Origin: Gilichinskyi gelida
GTDB taxonomy: Bacteria > Acidobacteriota > Thermoanaerobaculia > Gp7-AA8
Direction: 5' to 3'
Assembly (NCBI GenBank): GCA_038040385.1
Contig: JBBPII010000019.1
Span: 1 to 64,000, forward strand
Length of the DNA stretch: 64,000 nucleotides
Shown here: piece after piece, positions 1 to 8,009 of the stretch
How positions within the stretch are numbered: position 1 is the stretch's first letter
Layout of the letters: every line of letters starts with the position of its first letter
Position numbers and translations under genes: made by a program
Notes under the pieces: model-generated
What the model saw: the letters and a program-made list of their open reading frames with translations, nothing else
Databases searched by the model: none
Told to the model about the DNA's origin: nothing

Positions 1-1974
1 AAGAGCGGCACGTCGTATCCGGCGGGCATCGCGATCTCGCCCGACGGCCGCTATCTCTACGCCGCCGAGAACCTCGGCGACACGCTCGCGGTCGTCGATC
101 TGAGCACGGGCCAGGTGACGCAGCGCGTGGAGACGGGCCGCTATCCATACGCCGTCGCCGCCGACGCGCGCGGCAACGTCTACGTTTCCATCTGGGCCGG
201 TCACGAGGTCGAAGTCTTCACCCTCGACGCCGCCGGCAACCTGCAGAAGCGCGGCGAGATTAAGGCCGGCCGCCACCCGGCCGCGCTGCTGCTCAATCGC
301 GACGGATCGCGCCTCTTCGCCGCGTCGCCGTCGACCGACTCCGTCGCCGTCATCGACACCGCGGCGATGAAGGTAGTCAAGACGTTGACGGATTCCGCGC
401 CGGGCGGGCCGTCCGAGGGAAGCACGCCGAACGCGCTGGCCCTCTCGGCCGACGAGAAGCGCCTATTCGTCGCCGAAGCTGACGGCAACGCCGTCGCCGT
501 GTTCGACGCGGCCTCCGGCAAGCTCCTCGGCCGCGTGCCGACCGAGTGGTACCCCACCGCGCTCGCCGTCGCCGGCGGCAACGTGATCGTCGTCAGCGGA
601 AAAGGAGCCGGCAGCGCGCCGAATCCGAATTACGCGCAGCCGATGCGGCGGCTGCCGCCCGGAAATCGCGAGTACACCCTCGGCCAGCTCGACGGCAGCG
701 TCATGTCCTTTCCGGCGGCGATGACGGCAGAGACGCTCCGCGCCTTCTCCGCGCGCGTGGCCTCGGCGAACGGCTGGACGCGGAGCCGTCCGGCTCGCGT
801 CTACCCGCCGTTCAAGCACGTCATCTACATCATCAAGGAAAACCGCACCTACGATCAGATCCTCGGCGATCTGCCGCAGGCGGACGGCGATCCGTCGCTG
901 ACCTTCTTTCCGCGCCCGATCTCACCGAACCACCACGCGCTCGCGGAGCGCTTCGGCATCTTCGACCGCTTCTTCGTCAACGCCGAGGTGAGCGCGCAGG
1001 GGCACAACTGGTCGACCGCGGCGTACTCCGGCGAGTACGTGGAAAAGGCGACGCAGTCGAGCTACTCCGGCCGCGGCCGCACGTACGACTACGAGGGAAC
1101 CAATCGCAACAAGCTGCTCGACGACGATGACGACGACGTCGCTTCGCCGTCGACCGGCTACCTCTGGGACCTGGCGAAGGCCAAAGGCATTTCGTATCGC
1201 GACTACGGCGAGTTTGTCGAGGGGGGACACGAAGGGACGACCGGCTATGTCCCGACCAAGCGCACGCTCGTCGAGCACACCGACCGCGAGTATCCCGGCT
1301 TCGGAATGAAGATCAGCGATCAGTTCCGCGCCGACCGCTGGATGGAGGAGTTCGGCGGCTTCGTGGCGTCAGGGAAGATGCCGGCGCTGCAGATCGTACG
1401 ACTGCCGAACGATCACACCTCCGGCGGCGCCGCGGACATGCCGACGCCGCGCGCCTTCATGGCCGACAACGATCTGGCCCTCGGCCGCATCATCGCCGTG
1501 CTCTCGCGCTCGCGCTACTGGCGCGACACGGTGGTCTTCGTGCTCGAGGACGACGCGCAGAGCGGGCCCGATCACGTCGACTCGCACCGCTCGGTGCTGC
1601 TGACGATCTCCGCCTACAACCGGCCCGGCGTCATCCACCGTTTCGTCAACACCACCGACGTCCTGGCCACCATCGAAGACATCCTCGGACTCCGCTCACT
1701 GTCGCAGTTCGACCACTTCGGCCGCCCGATGCGCGGGCTGTTCGCGAAGACGGCGGACCTGCGGCCGTACGACGTCATCGTCCCCGAGGTGGATCTGAAG
1801 GAGAAGAATCCGAAGGCGGGGCCGGCCGCGGAGCACTCCGCGATGCTCGATCTCTCGAGCGTCGACGCCGCGGACGACGATCTGTTCAATCGGATCCTGT
1901 GGCGGATGATCAAGGGGGAGGATGTGCCGTATCCGGGAGCGACCAGGGCGCCGCTCAGCGAGATGACGCGGTAA
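1..1974 (+). CDS. YncE-like beta-propeller / phosphoesterase fusion (5' partial)
   Basis: The frame is open from base 1, so the gene begins upstream of the window; 657 residues are visible. The first ~190 residues carry repeated propeller blades of the YVTN/YncE type (ISPDGRYLYAAENLGDT, then SADEKRLFVAEADGNAVAVFD). From about nt 815 the protein becomes an alkaline-phosphatase-superfamily phosphoesterase of the phospholipase C / acid phosphatase type, with the signature IIKENRTYDQILG and later EDDAQSGPDHVDSHRS, which carries likely metal ligands. Proteins with this two-part layout are normally exported and act on phosphoester substrates; the true substrate is unknown. The signal peptide, if any, lies outside the window. 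The gene ends in TAA followed at once by a palindromic repeat. The domain calls are confident and the reaction is inferred. Confidence 0.85.
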   Translation, partial: KSGTSYPAGIAISPDGRYLYAAENLGDTLAVVDLSTGQVTQRVETGRYPYAVAADARGNVYVSIWAGHEVEVFTLDAAGNLQKRGEIKAGRHPAALLLNRDGSRLFAASPSTDSVAVIDTAAMKVVKTLTDSAPGGPSEGSTPNALALSADEKRLFVAEADGNAVAVFDAASGKLLGRVPTEWYPTALAVAGGNVIVVSGKGAGSAPNPNYAQPMRRLPPGNREYTLGQLDGSVMSFPAAMTAETLRAFSARVASANGWTRSRPARVYPPFKHVIYIIKENRTYDQILGDLPQADGDPSLTFFPRPISPNHHALAERFGIFDRFFVNAEVSAQGHNWSTAAYSGEYVEKATQSSYSGRGRTYDYEGTNRNKLLDDDDDDVASPSTGYLWDLAKAKGISYRDYGEFVEGGHEGTTGYVPTKRTLVEHTDREYPGFGMKISDQFRADRWMEEFGGFVASGKMPALQIVRLPNDHTSGGAADMPTPRAFMADNDLALGRIIAVLSRSRYWRDTVVFVLEDDAQSGPDHVDSHRSVLLTISAYNRPGVIHRFVNTTDVLATIEDILGLRSLSQFDHFGRPMRGLFAKTADLRPYDVIVPEVDLKEKNPKAGPAAEHSAMLDLSSVDAADDDLFNRILWRMIKGEDVPYPGATRAPLSEMTR

Positions 1975-2051
1975 CGTCATCCTGAGCCGCGAAGACGGCG
2001 AAGGATCTCAGGATGCGCAACCTGAGACCCTTCGCTGCGCTCAGGGTGACG
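1975..2051. repeat. Palindromic repeat (CGTCATCCTGAG family)
   Basis: The outer arms CGTCATCCTGAG and CTCAGGGTGACG form an inverted repeat with one mismatch, and a second CTCAGGATG/CCTGAGACC pair lies inside. The element starts directly after the TAA stop of the upstream gene and separates it from a convergent gene. Related TCATTCCGAGC and TCCTGAGTC elements occur at 17874 and 15688. The position suggests a role in mRNA 3'-end formation, which is inferred. Confidence 0.75.
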
Positions 2052-2057
2052 GGCGGT

Positions 2058-3263
2058 CTACGCCCACGACTTCGGGCGGTGATCCAGCTCCGACGCCATA
2101 TCCAGCACCGCGGCGGTGTAGATCGGGTCGGGGACCTGGAGGGCGAGCGGCTTCTTTCGGTCGGTGCTCTTGATGGTGGCGGTGCCTTCGTCGACGTTCA
2201 CGTTGATGTCGTAGATCTTCGGCAGCGGGATCTCGGCGGGGTCGCTTCCGTCGATCAGCAGGCGCTTGTTGGTCACGTGCACCTTCGTGCCGTTCGAGGC
2301 GGTCTCGAAGACGCAGAACTCGTGCATGCCGAGCTGGTTGCCGCACTCGATGCGCTCGAGCTTCGAGCCGGCCGCGCCGCGGATGCGGCGGAACTGCTCG
2401 GCGGACACCGACTCGACCGGCAGCTCGGGGAGGCGGAAGTCGCCCTCGAGCTTCTCCAGGATCTTTTCCTGCGCTTCGCCGAGGCGGCGGTCGGCGACGT
2501 AGTGCCAGAGAACAGTCTGATAGAGGTCCTGCTTGATGCCGACGGCGTCCTCGCGCGAGAGGCCGGCGGCGTTGCTGGCGCGATCGAGGAGACGGCCGAT
2601 GTCGGCCGTGGGGCGCTCGCCTTTGGCCAGTTCGTCGAATCCCATCTGCAGGATGATGCTGCGGGCCACGGGCGCCCAGGCGTCGTACGGCAGCTCGAGC
2701 GCGCCGCGCTCCCGCTCGATGGCGGCGATGGCCTTGTCGCTGCGGTCGGTGCGGAGAGCCTCCAGCGCGGTCAGATACGTTCCGAGCATCTCGCGATTGC
2801 GCGCGTCGGCCGCCGCCATCTCGGCGCGCTGCCGCGCCTCTTCCTCGCGGATCTTCTTCCGCCGCCGCGCGGTCATGACGATTGGCACGGCGATCATGGC
2901 GAGGCCCACCAGGACGTACAGCGCTCCGATCGCGGCCTTCGTGAGCAGGGCGGCCAGGCCGATGAGCACCAGGAGGAGGCCGATGGGGAGGAGCGCGAGC
3001 GTGGCCCACGACGCCGGCGTGCCGTCCGGTTTGAGCGCGGCCCAGAAGGGGATGCGCGCCAGGCTGTTGGTCTCCAGCGCCGGGGCGCTGCCGTCGAAGC
3101 GGGGAGTATCGCCCAGGAAGTAACCCTCGCTGTGGCGGCGGACGAACTCACCGTTGGGGCCGGTGCTGAGAGCGACGTCGCCGTCGACGAGCGCGGCGTC
3201 GTGCGGCGCCACGCCGAAGCGGATCCGCCCCACGGCGAGCCGTTTCTCTACGAAGAAGGTCAT
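2058..3263 (-). CDS. Membrane protein of unknown function
   Basis: A 401-residue protein that I do not assign to a family. The N-terminal ~110 residues look soluble. They are followed by two adjacent hydrophobic segments (WATLALLPIGLLLVLIG and ALYVLVGLAMIAVPIV), then a strongly basic/acidic coiled region (ARRRKKIREEEARQRAE) and a ~250-residue cytoplasmic C-terminal part. The layout suggests a two-helix anchor presenting a cytosolic domain; the region after the coil (VHVTNKRLLIDG, then IPLPKIYDINVN) resembles a small PH/GRAM-like beta domain, but this is only an impression. It is the last gene of a minus-strand run with the DUF5996 gene and the cytochrome c gene, 21 bases downstream of the former. 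Confidence 0.7.
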   Translation of the reverse strand: MTFFVEKRLAVGRIRFGVAPHDAALVDGDVALSTGPNGEFVRRHSEGYFLGDTPRFDGSAPALETNSLARIPFWAALKPDGTPASWATLALLPIGLLLVLIGLAALLTKAAIGALYVLVGLAMIAVPIVMTARRRKKIREEEARQRAEMAAADARNREMLGTYLTALEALRTDRSDKAIAAIERERGALELPYDAWAPVARSIILQMGFDELAKGERPTADIGRLLDRASNAAGLSREDAVGIKQDLYQTVLWHYVADRRLGEAQEKILEKLEGDFRLPELPVESVSAEQFRRIRGAAGSKLERIECGNQLGMHEFCVFETASNGTKVHVTNKRLLIDGSDPAEIPLPKIYDINVNVDEGTATIKSTDRKKPLALQVPDPIYTAAVLDMASELDHRPKSWA

Positions 3264-3284
3264 AGGGCCGCAGCGAGCTGTTGC

Positions 3285-4142
3285 TTACTTCGTGCCTGCG
3301 TCCCAACCGGCCGCGTCGTAAGTGCTTTGGAAGAAGTCGAGAAGCATGGCGTCGGGATCGGCCGACGCGCGAACGGCCGTGTAGGGGAGGAGACAGAGCG
3401 AGGCCTCGCGGTTGTAGAACGGTGCCCCTTCGGCGAATCCCGGCGGCTCGGGCGCGACATAGCCGAAGAACATCGCCTCGCGGAACTTGCCGCCGCCGGG
3501 CCAGAAGCCGACGCTGTGGCACTCGTCAGAGTAGGCCTCGCGCTCGATGGGGCCCCACTCCGGATGCGGCGGCGCCGGGCGGCCGGAGAAGCGAGTGACG
3601 GCGTGGTCGAAGCCTCCCCAGAAAAAATGGACGGGGCTGCACTTCCCTCGAAAGCGCGCGCGGAACTCCTGCATCACCCGGTCGATCTGCAGCAGCGCGC
3701 GCCAGAAGCGGTGCACGGCCGGGCCGTCGTAGGCGGCGTGAGTGGTGTCGTTTTCGAAGCGGATGGGATTGTCGAGTTCCGACGGCAGCGTCGAGAACTT
3801 CGGATGGATGCCGATCGCGGCGAGGGTGGACATCAGCTCGCGATAGAGCTCGGCGACCGGACGGGGGAAGAACGGCAGGGAGCGGATGTCCCCCGTGCTG
3901 GTGGTGATCACGAGCTGGTGATCGATGAAGTCGAAGTCGATGGAGAACGATTCGGAGCCCCACGGCATGGCCGAGGTGGTCAGCCCGCGCGGCGTGACGT
4001 AGAGGGTGACGTTCCACCAATGATTGAGCTTCGGCGTCTCCACCATGCGGATCTTGCCGACGATCTGCGTCCACATGTGGAGCGTGTCGCGGGTGTCCTC
4101 CCACTCCTCGAGGGGCAGCGGCGGCCAGAGGTCAGTCGTCAT
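3285..4142 (-). CDS. DUF5996 family protein
   Basis: A 285-residue soluble protein matching the remembered DUF5996 pattern: LWPPLPLEEWEDTRDTLHMW at the N-terminus, then KLNHWWNVTLYVTPRGLTT, HFFWGGFDHAVTRFSGR and a C-terminal GYVAPEPPG motif. The function of the family is not established. I chose the ATG at 4142 because it overlaps the TGA stop of the upstream cytochrome c gene in an ATGA arrangement (4139-4142), which implies translational coupling; the longer frame upstream only shadows the cytochrome gene. There is no signal peptide. The pairing with a lipoprotein cytochrome may be coincidental. Confidence 0.85.
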   Translation of the reverse strand: MTTDLWPPLPLEEWEDTRDTLHMWTQIVGKIRMVETPKLNHWWNVTLYVTPRGLTTSAMPWGSESFSIDFDFIDHQLVITTSTGDIRSLPFFPRPVAELYRELMSTLAAIGIHPKFSTLPSELDNPIRFENDTTHAAYDGPAVHRFWRALLQIDRVMQEFRARFRGKCSPVHFFWGGFDHAVTRFSGRPAPPHPEWGPIEREAYSDECHSVGFWPGGGKFREAMFFGYVAPEPPGFAEGAPFYNREASLCLLPYTAVRASADPDAMLLDFFQSTYDAAGWDAGTK

Positions 4143-4483
4143 TTCAATGTGTACAGAAACGCCGCGATGTCGCGGCTCTGATCGGTGGTCAGCCCGAGGT
4201 TCGGCATCACGTTCGCGGGATCGGCGGACTGCGGGTTCTGCAGGTACTTGATGAGATTCTCCGGCGTGTTCGGGAACTTGCCGGCGACGAGCTCGCGTGA
4301 GGCGAACTGCGTTAGCGGCGGCCCGAGCATACCGCGCGCGCCGGAAACGTGGGGGATGTCGTGGCACGAGGCGCAGCCGTACTGCTGCACGATCTGCCTG
4401 CCGCGCGCGGGGTCGCCGGTGACGACGGGGGCGCTCTCCTTCTTGCAGGCGACGAGGAGCAGGACGAGCATCAGCCGCTTCAC
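4139..4483 (-). CDS. Small c-type cytochrome lipoprotein
   Basis: A 114-residue class I cytochrome c. The N-terminus MKRLMLVLLLVACKK is a lipoprotein signal with the lipobox cysteine at residue 13. The heme site is CASCH (C37, C40, H41), and Met93 in NVMPNLG is the probable distal ligand. It would be a periplasmic membrane-tethered electron carrier; the partner enzyme is not evident. The start is GTG, and no Shine-Dalgarno precedes it. Instead TAAGAT lies exactly 7 bases upstream (4491-4496), consistent with a leaderless transcript. It heads an operon with the DUF5996 gene and a membrane protein. Confidence 0.9.
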   Translation of the reverse strand: MKRLMLVLLLVACKKESAPVVTGDPARGRQIVQQYGCASCHDIPHVSGARGMLGPPLTQFASRELVAGKFPNTPENLIKYLQNPQSADPANVMPNLGLTTDQSRDIAAFLYTLK

Positions 4484-4490
4484 GGTCTGA

Positions 4491-4496
4491 ATCTTA
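4491..4496 (-). promoter_or_regulatory. -10 box TAAGAT, leaderless start
   Basis: Read on the minus strand, TAAGAT lies 7 bases before the GTG start at 4483, so transcription would begin at or next to the start codon. No clear -35 is seen. This is one of about a dozen similar arrangements in the window. Confidence 0.5.
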
Positions 4497-4543
4497 TTGC
4501 AGTCTGGCGCGGCGCTTGCTGCCTCTTGTCACGACGCCACATC

Positions 4544-4549
4544 GGGAGG
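4544..4549 (+). promoter_or_regulatory. Ribosome binding site GGGAGG deciding a TTG start
   Basis: GGGAGG sits 5 bases before TTG 4555 and is the reason for preferring this start to the in-frame TTG at 4516. Confidence 0.6.
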
Positions 4550-4554
4550 CGCGA

Positions 4555-4794
4555 TTGCAATACACCATCGAGAGCCGTCCACTGACCACCCAGTCGACCC
4601 ACCACGCGGCATACGATGGGAAACCAAAACAGACCACCATCGAGGCTGCAAGCGCCGACGACGCCATCACCCAGTTCGTCCGCCAGAGCGCCTCGGAACT
4701 GGTCAGTCTCACCAGCCCCACCGCCGGGAGGGAATCGATCGCCACGGTGCGGAAGGACGACTTCGTGTTTCTGGTGCGGGTCTACGCGGACTGA
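4555..4794 (+). CDS. Small hypothetical protein (79 aa)
   Basis: An unrecognised 79-residue soluble protein (QYTIESRPLTTQSTHH ... KDDFVFLVRVYAD). The frame shows strong GC bias at third codon positions, unlike the overlapping frames, which supports real coding. I placed the start at TTG 4555 because GGGAGG (4544-4549) lies 5 bases upstream; an earlier in-frame TTG at 4516 lacks a ribosome site. The C-terminal half alternates polar and hydrophobic residues as in a small alpha/beta fold. It is transcribed away from the cytochrome c operon and is followed by a repeat cluster. Confidence 0.6.
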   Translation: MQYTIESRPLTTQSTHHAAYDGKPKQTTIEAASADDAITQFVRQSASELVSLTSPTAGRESIATVRKDDFVFLVRVYAD

Positions 4795-4842
4795 TTTGCG
4801 CCTGGTGATGTCGAGCGCAATCGCGTGCTCGGACGTCGTTCG

Positions 4843-4982
4843 CTGTTGACCGTTGGCCGTTGACCGGCCGTCACCCGGCCCTTCGCTACGCTCAGGGCCA
4901 CCCTCTCCCGCTCACGCGGGAGAGGGGCCAAAGGGGCGGCTCAACGGCCAACGGCAGGCGCGAAGCGCCGTACGGCCAACCC
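4843..4982. repeat. Composite palindromic repeat cluster
   Basis: The stretch between the 79-aa gene and the ZIP gene is almost all repeat. It opens with GTTGACCGTTGGCCGTTGAC and closes with the complementary CTCAACGGCCAACGGC. Inside is a CCCTCTCCCGCTCACGCGGG-type hairpin, the same module found inside a glycosyltransferase gene at 56981. The outer arms belong to the GTTGGCC family also seen at 13211 and 53259, so one family appears to be nested in another. Confidence 0.75.
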
Positions 4983-4984
4983 GT

Positions 4985-4990
4985 TACACT
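4985..4990 (+). promoter_or_regulatory. -10 box TACACT before ZIP gene
   Basis: TACACT ends 9 bases before ATG 5000, giving a predicted leader of only a few bases; no Shine-Dalgarno is present. Confidence 0.45.
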
Positions 4991-4999
4991 ACGCCGCGC

Positions 5000-5728
5000 A
5001 TGCCCGCCTTATACGCGCTCGCGGCCTTCGCCATGACCCTCGCCGGGGGCTGGTTCGCCTTCCGTTACCAGCGCCATCTTCTCTACATCATGGCCTTCTC
5101 CTCGGGGATGCTGATCGGCGTCGCCTTCCTCGATCTGCTGCCGGAGGTGACGGAGATCTCCATCCACGAAGGGGTGCCGATCCGCTGGCTGATGGCCACC
5201 GTCCTCGCCGGCTTCGTGGCCATCTTCCTGCTCGAGAAGCTGACCATCATCCACAGCGAGAAGCAGCACGACGCGCCGGGGCATCACCACCACGTCGGGC
5301 TGGCCGGCGCGATCGGGCTGTCGTTCCACAGCTTTCTCGACGGCCTGGCCATCGGCGTCGGTTTCAAGGCGGGGACGAGCGTCGGGGTGGTGGTGCTGCT
5401 GGCGGTCGTGGCGCACGACTTCGCCGACGGCCTGAATACCGTCACCTTCATGCTCGCCACGCGCAACAAGCGATGGCGCACCATTCTGCTGCTGGTGGTC
5501 GACGCCGTCGCGCCGGTCCTCGGCGCCCTCACCGCGGGAGTGCTCAACATCGCGCCCCGCGTGCTGGCCTACCAGCTGGCGTTCTTCGCCGGCTTCCTCC
5601 TCTACCTCGGCGCGAGCGATCTCCTGCCGCAGGTGCACACCCGTCCGCGTCGGATGCTGATCGTCTCGACGCTCGCCGGGCTGGCGACGGCGGGACTGCT
5701 CGTGTTCATGCTCGGCCGCGTGCATTGA
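5000..5728 (+). CDS. ZIP family divalent metal transporter
   Basis: A 242-residue integral membrane protein with about seven or eight hydrophobic segments, usual for bacterial ZIP proteins. The family hallmarks are present: a His-rich loop (HDAPGHHHHVG), then GLSFHSFLDGLAIGVGF with the H-S-x-x-D-G metal site of TM4, and VAHDFADGLNTV with the H-x-x-x-D-G site of TM5. It should move Zn2+ or a related divalent ion into the cytoplasm. I placed the start at ATG 5000 because the longer frame upstream only translates the repeat cluster. The first residues, MPALYALAAFAMTLAGGW, form TM1. It appears monocistronic. Confidence 0.92.
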   Translation: MPALYALAAFAMTLAGGWFAFRYQRHLLYIMAFSSGMLIGVAFLDLLPEVTEISIHEGVPIRWLMATVLAGFVAIFLLEKLTIIHSEKQHDAPGHHHHVGLAGAIGLSFHSFLDGLAIGVGFKAGTSVGVVVLLAVVAHDFADGLNTVTFMLATRNKRWRTILLLVVDAVAPVLGALTAGVLNIAPRVLAYQLAFFAGFLLYLGASDLLPQVHTRPRRMLIVSTLAGLATAGLLVFMLGRVH

Positions 5729-5733
5729 GGGTC

Positions 5734-5824
5734 GGAGCGCCGCCGTCCCCGGCGGCTGGCCCGGCGGCGGCCCGCCGCCGCAGGCGTGACGCCTGCGGTC
5801 CAGCCGGCGGGACGCCGGCGCTCC
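5734..5824. repeat. Multi-arm palindrome, family A copy 1
   Basis: The outer arms GGAGCGCC and GGCGCTCC enclose several short hairpins, including GCCGCCG/CGGCGGC, GGCGGCGG/CCGCCGCC and GCAGGCG/CGCCTGC. The element fills the gap between the ZIP gene and the S9 peptidase gene and ends 4 bases before the peptidase -10 box. Other family copies are at 47604, 49536, 51944 and, more divergent, 55744. Confidence 0.85.
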
Positions 5825-5827
5825 ACA

Positions 5828-5833
5828 TACAAT
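5828..5833 (+). promoter_or_regulatory. -10 box TACAAT, leaderless start
   Basis: TACAAT lies 7 bases before ATG 5841, so the transcript is predicted to start at the initiation codon. The -35 position would fall inside the palindromic repeat, with no recognisable hexamer. Confidence 0.5.
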
Positions 5834-5840
5834 CTCGCGC

Positions 5841-7940
5841 ATGAAAAAGCTGCTGCTGGTGCTCTCGCTCGCCGCGTTCGCGGCGCACGCCCGCGTCATC
5901 ACCGAGAAGGACATCTTTCGCTTCCAGTGGGTGGGCGACCCGCAGATCTCGCCCGACGGCGCGCAGGTGGCCTTCGTCCGCGTCACCGTCGACGAGAAGA
6001 AAGATACCTACGGGACCTCGATCTGGACCGTTGCCACGCGCGCCGGAGCGACGCCGCGGCGGGTGACCAACGGCCCGCGCGACACCACGCCGCGCTGGTC
6101 GCGCGATGGGAAGGCGCTGGCCTTCCTTCGCAGCGGCGAGAAAGACGGCAAGCCGGCGCCGGCGCAGATCCAACTTCTCCGCTTCGACGGCGGCGAGCCG
6201 CGCGCCATCACCTCGTTCGCCCGCGCGGTTGAGTCGATCGCCTGGTCGCCGGTCTCGAACAGCATCGCCTTCACCGCGTCGACCAAGCCCGAGGATCTGG
6301 CGGAGAAGAAGAAGAGCGACGAAGAGCGGGAGTCCGACGTGCGGGTCATCAACCAGGCCGTCTACCGCTTCAACGGCGCCGGCTACCGCGATCCCGCGCG
6401 CGCCGCGCACATCTGGACGGTCGAGGTGCCCGAGGATGGGAGCGAGTCGAAGCCGAAACAGCTCACCGTGGGCGACTTCAGCGAGGACGACGTGAGTTGG
6501 AGCCCCGACGGCACCCGGCTCTTCTACACCTCGAACCGGACATACGAGCCGTACTACGACGTCCGCACCAACGTGCTCTACTCGATCGCCGCGACGGGCG
6601 GGGAGCCGGTGAAGATCGCCAGCTACGACGGCGCCATCAACAACTACGCGGTGAGTCCCGACGGCAAGTGGGCCGCCTTCGCCGGCTCGCTCGCGCATCC
6701 CATCCAGTCGCACACGGAGACGGATCTCTTCGTCGTCTCCACCACGCCCGGCGGGCAGCCGCGCAATCTCACCGCAAACTTCAACGGCGAGATCCTGGGC
6801 GGGGTGGGCGGCGACCAGGCGCCGCCGCGCGGCGGGCGCGGTCCGCGACCGGAATGGAGCGCGGACGGGAAGACGCTCTCCGTCACCGCGGGCGAGGAGG
6901 GGATGGTCAATCTCAAGCGCGTCGACGTCGCATCGGGCCGCGTCGATCCCTGGACCACCGGGAAGCACGCGCTGATGACGTACGCCATCGAAGGCGGCAA
7001 AACGGTGGCGCTGCGCTCGACGCCGACGATGATCGGCGATCTCTATCTGGTCGGCGACGACGGCGCGCTGGCGCGGCTGACCAACGTCAACGAAAAGCTG
7101 TGGAGCGAGCTGACGCTCACCGAGCCCGACGAGCTGTGGACCGTGAGCTTCGACGGCAAGAAGATCGAGTCGTGGGTGCAAAAGCCGCCCGACTTCGATC
7201 CGTCGAAGAAGTACCCGATGATCCTCAACATCCACGGCGGCCCGCACGCCGCGTACGGCTACATCTTCGACCACGAGTTCCAGTGGATGGCGGCGAAGGG
7301 CTACGTGGTCCTGTACCCGAACCCGCGCGGCTCGACCACGTACGGCGAGGACTTCGCCAACATCATCCAGTTCCGCTATCCCGGCGACGACTACAAGGAC
7401 TTGATGGCCGCCGTCGACGATCTGATCAAACGCGGTTACGTCGACACCAGGAAGCTCGGCGTCACCGGCGGCAGCGGCGGCGGGCTGCTCACCAACTGGG
7501 TGATCACCCAGACCGACCGCTTCGCCGCCGCCGTGTCGCAGCGCGACATCGCCGACTGGTCGAACTTCTGGTACGTCGCCGACTTCACGCTTTTCCATCC
7601 GACGTGGTTCCGGAAGGCGCCGTGGGAGGACCCCGACGACTTCCGCGCCCGCTCGCCGATCACCTACATCGACCGGGTGAAGACGCCGCTGATGCTCATC
7701 GAAGGAGAGGCCGACTGGCGCACGCCGGCCATGGCCGGCGGGGAGATGATGTTCCGCGCCCTGAAGTACCGCCGCATCCCGACGGTGATGGTGCGCTTCC
7801 CCGACGAGTCACACGAGCTGTCGCGATCCGGCAAGCCGTGGCACCGCGTCGAGCGCCTGCAGCACATCGTGGGATGGTTCGATAAGTGGATGATGGGGAT
7901 GGCGAAGCCGGAGTACGAGAAGGGGCTGCGGGCCCCATAG
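5841..7940 (+). CDS. Exported S9 family prolyl oligopeptidase-like peptidase
   Basis: A 699-residue protein with a Sec signal peptide (MKKLLLVLSLAAFAAHA), an N-terminal seven-bladed TolB/PD40-type propeller of about 400 residues (DPQISPDGAQVAFVRV, WSPDGTRLFYTSN, AVSPDGKWAAFAG) and a C-terminal alpha/beta-hydrolase domain. The predicted triad is Ser545 in GGSGGG, Asp625 in GEADWRTP and His658 in DESHELS. It should cleave short peptides in the periplasm after entry through the propeller, as in dipeptidyl peptidase / acylaminoacyl peptidase relatives. The Ser motif G-G-S-G-G-G departs from the commoner G-W-S-Y-G-G seen in the second S9 protein at 13289, which suggests a different subfamily. Confidence 0.93.
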   Translation: MKKLLLVLSLAAFAAHARVITEKDIFRFQWVGDPQISPDGAQVAFVRVTVDEKKDTYGTSIWTVATRAGATPRRVTNGPRDTTPRWSRDGKALAFLRSGEKDGKPAPAQIQLLRFDGGEPRAITSFARAVESIAWSPVSNSIAFTASTKPEDLAEKKKSDEERESDVRVINQAVYRFNGAGYRDPARAAHIWTVEVPEDGSESKPKQLTVGDFSEDDVSWSPDGTRLFYTSNRTYEPYYDVRTNVLYSIAATGGEPVKIASYDGAINNYAVSPDGKWAAFAGSLAHPIQSHTETDLFVVSTTPGGQPRNLTANFNGEILGGVGGDQAPPRGGRGPRPEWSADGKTLSVTAGEEGMVNLKRVDVASGRVDPWTTGKHALMTYAIEGGKTVALRSTPTMIGDLYLVGDDGALARLTNVNEKLWSELTLTEPDELWTVSFDGKKIESWVQKPPDFDPSKKYPMILNIHGGPHAAYGYIFDHEFQWMAAKGYVVLYPNPRGSTTYGEDFANIIQFRYPGDDYKDLMAAVDDLIKRGYVDTRKLGVTGGSGGGLLTNWVITQTDRFAAAVSQRDIADWSNFWYVADFTLFHPTWFRKAPWEDPDDFRARSPITYIDRVKTPLMLIEGEADWRTPAMAGGEMMFRALKYRRIPTVMVRFPDESHELSRSGKPWHRVERLQHIVGWFDKWMMGMAKPEYEKGLRAP

Positions 7941-7996
7941 TGTAGCGGCGGGCGCTCCCGCCCGCCGGCCGGCGGCCGAAGCGGCCGCCGCTACAC
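7940..7996. repeat. 57-bp palindrome, GTGTAGCGG family copy 1
   Basis: The ends GTGTAGCGGC and GCCGCTACAC are perfect inverted repeats, with two internal hairpins (GGCGGGCGCTCCCGCCCGCC and GGCGGCCGAAGCGGCCGCC). It begins on the last base of the S9 stop codon and lies before a convergent cytochrome gene. A second copy of the same length lies inside a coding sequence at 42551-42607. Confidence 0.85.
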
Positions 7997-8009
7997 GACG
8001 ATGCTCAAT

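Noticed and set aside
2013..4181. A 722-codon plus-strand open frame antisense to the membrane protein and DUF5996 genes
   Set aside because: Its composition (Arg, Ala, Gly, Asp, Leu) is that of a GC-rich shadow, it has no recognisable motif, and the minus strand carries family motifs.
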